Shown: in pieces, positions 62,934 to 64,000 of the stretch
Numbering within the stretch: position 1 is the first letter of the stretch
Layout: the number at the start of each line of letters is the position of its first letter
Assembly: GCF_003240585.1 (NCBI RefSeq)
Contig: NZ_PCDP01000035.1
Span: forward strand, 434,001-498,000
Direction of reading: 5' to 3'
Origin: Arminella tubonensis
GTDB lineage: Bacteria > Pseudomonadota > Alphaproteobacteria > Rhizobiales > Rhizobiaceae
DNA: 64,000 bases
Notes under the pieces: generated by a model
What the model was told of the DNA's origin: nothing
Database searches by the model: none
What the model saw: only the letters and a program-made list of their open reading frames with translations
Made by a program: the position numbers and the translations under genes

Positions 62934-64000
62934 TCAGCGCTTCTCGCCAAGATAGCGAAACAGAGTCTGCTTCCATTTCTCGTCATGGATGGCTTCGAGT
63001 ATGGCGACGTCGATAGCCTTGCGATATCGGCTGCCGGTCGGCATGGCCATGCCATAGCTCTGCGGTTCGAAGACCGCGTCGAGCACCTGCACGCTTCCGG
63101 AAAACTGCTGCTCCACGGTCCAGGAGAGCAACGGCTTGTCATAGACGAAGGCGTCGATCCTGCCGGCCTCCAACGCCTTCAGGCCGTCCTGAACCTTTTC
63201 GAAGTTGCGATGCTTGATGCGCTCGCCGTCCAGGAAGCCGATGGTCGCCGAACCCGTCACCGCACCGACGCGCACCGTCGGCAAGTCTTCGACCCCGTTG
63301 ACCAGTCCCCGTATCTGGCGCGTTGTCAGGGCCGAGGTGACGCTGGCGGTAAAGACGGCGATGGTGATGATCGAGACGACCATCCAGACGATGGCAAGGA
63401 TCCGTCCCCCAAGCGTCTTCGGCCCGCGATGGCCGGTGCTTGCCTGCGTCATCGCCTCGGCCGACCACCAGATGCTGGCACCAAGGCCCTTGACCGCGCC
63501 GCCGCCAAAATCCTCGTTGTGCCGATGTTCGAACAGCCAGATCAAGGCGCCCACCGCAAGCGAGATGCCGATAAGGGCGCCCGCTGCCTGAAGGAAGCCG
63601 AAGGAGGTCATCGTCCGAACGATTTCGCGCCAGATCGAGGCGCTCTTGACCGAGACCGCGATGCCAAGGCCGGTATCGTAGAACGGCTGCGAGAAATCGA
63701 CAATACGTTCCCGCTCGGCCGTGATGGTGATCGCCGCAACCGAAAGATCGTAGCTGCCTTTCGACGTCGCTTCGACCAGGCTCTGCGCTGAGGGTTCTTC
63801 GACCCAGTGAAACTTCAGGCCAAGCGTCTGCGCGATCTGCGTCCAGAGATCGATCGAGATTCCGGTCCAGTTGCCATCCGGCCCCTTCATCGCGAAGGGC
63901 GGCGCCTCCTTCGTACCGACCACAAGTTCGCGATCCGGGAATACGGCACGGCTCGCCTGATCCCCGGCATCCGCCGAACTTGGCCCCGAAGCGGAAGGGT
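62934..64000 (-). CDS. Ligand-binding/ion-channel protein, prokaryotic glutamate-receptor-like (partial)
   Basis: The frame is open to the right edge, so the N-terminus (signal peptide) is missing; the visible part begins within PSASGPSSADAGDQASRAVF. The segment LVVGTKEAPPFAMKGPDGNW to DFSQPFYDTGLGI is the first lobe of an SBP_bac_3 domain; a two-helix pore insertion follows (GFLQAAGALIGISLAVGALIW and ILAIVWMVVSIITIAVFTAS), then the second lobe (RVGAVTGSATIGFL, GRIDAFVYDKPLL) to the stop. This is the GluR0-type layout. The re-entrant pore segment reads MTQASTGHRGPKT where K+-selective relatives have TVGYGD. Ligand and ion unknown. Confidence 0.8.
   Translation of the reverse strand, partial: PSASGPSSADAGDQASRAVFPDRELVVGTKEAPPFAMKGPDGNWTGISIDLWTQIAQTLGLKFHWVEEPSAQSLVEATSKGSYDLSVAAITITAERERIVDFSQPFYDTGLGIAVSVKSASIWREIVRTMTSFGFLQAAGALIGISLAVGALIWLFEHRHNEDFGGGAVKGLGASIWWSAEAMTQASTGHRGPKTLGGRILAIVWMVVSIITIAVFTASVTSALTTRQIRGLVNGVEDLPTVRVGAVTGSATIGFLDGERIKHRNFEKVQDGLKALEAGRIDAFVYDKPLLSWTVEQQFSGSVQVLDAVFEPQSYGMAMPTGSRYRKAIDVAILEAIHDEKWKQTLFRYLGEKR

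Noticed and set aside
1-64000. CRISPR arrays, insertion sequences, rRNA genes
   Set aside because: No regularly spaced repeats, transposase-like proteins or rRNA sequence were seen on reading the window.

Overview
The window looks like chromosomal or large-replicon DNA of a Rhizobiaceae alphaproteobacterium (Rhizobium, Neorhizobium, Agrobacterium or Ensifer type). The left end carries chvE-gguA-gguB with a divergent gbpR-type LysR gene, a hallmark arrangement of this family, followed by an idhA-like inositol dehydrogenase, a ROK repressor and a rhizobial-type xylF-xylH-xylG operon with a single-domain XylG. The sequence is GC-rich, and many genes overlap by 4 nt (ATGA) in tight operons. The identification rests on recognising protein families by eye; no search was run.

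Layout. 1-11.6 kb: sugar uptake and inositol oxidation (gguB partial, gguA, chvE, gbpR, J-domain-like protein, small membrane protein, idhA, ROK regulator, xylF, xylH, xylG). 11.76 kb: tRNA-Arg(CCG). 11.9-20.2 kb: mixed region with a small secreted protein, an SPW-repeat membrane protein, a TIR/deoxyribosyltransferase-like protein of unknown role, two class III nucleotide cyclases and a ProC-like reductase between them. 20.4-25.2 kb: metal block with an arsenic operon (arsR, LMW-type arsC, aqpS, glutaredoxin-type arsC), mntR with two small downstream ORFs, divergent mntH, and a frameshifted relic of a CusA/CzcA-type RND pump. 25.3-29.7 kb: GFA protein, DMT transporter with divergent MocR regulator, NTF2-like protein, luciferase-family oxidoreductase.

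29.9-38 kb is a signalling block: PAS-GAF-GGDEF-EAL protein, small charged protein, HWE sensor kinase, and a KaiC-like ATPase gene overlapping a hybrid histidine kinase. 38.2-45.3 kb: two DUF1254/DUF1214 proteins (the upstream one broken by a frameshift in a G7 tract), a MarC protein, a GH144/glucoamylase-like protein probably acting on beta-1,2-glucan, and an HlyD/DUF2955 export pair. 45.7-53.2 kb: LysR with divergent isochorismatase-pirin operon, VOC protein, rhodanese-ChrB plus ChrA chromate resistance, aldo/keto reductase with divergent LysR.

53.2-62.5 kb holds a complete-looking VirB-type type IV secretion operon on the minus strand in a circularly permuted order, virB8-9-10-11-1-2-3-4-(small lipoprotein)-6, without a recognisable virB5, virD4 or relaxase in the window. 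The right edge holds a truncated ligand-binding/ion-channel protein resembling prokaryotic glutamate receptors but without the usual GYG pore motif.

The observations most worth a second look are the permuted virB operon with its odd lipoprotein ORF, the TIR-like protein at 13.8-15.1 kb, the KaiC/hybrid-kinase pair, the small Cys-rich ORF after mntR, the frameshifted DUF1254 gene and several clear inverted repeats next to regulator genes.
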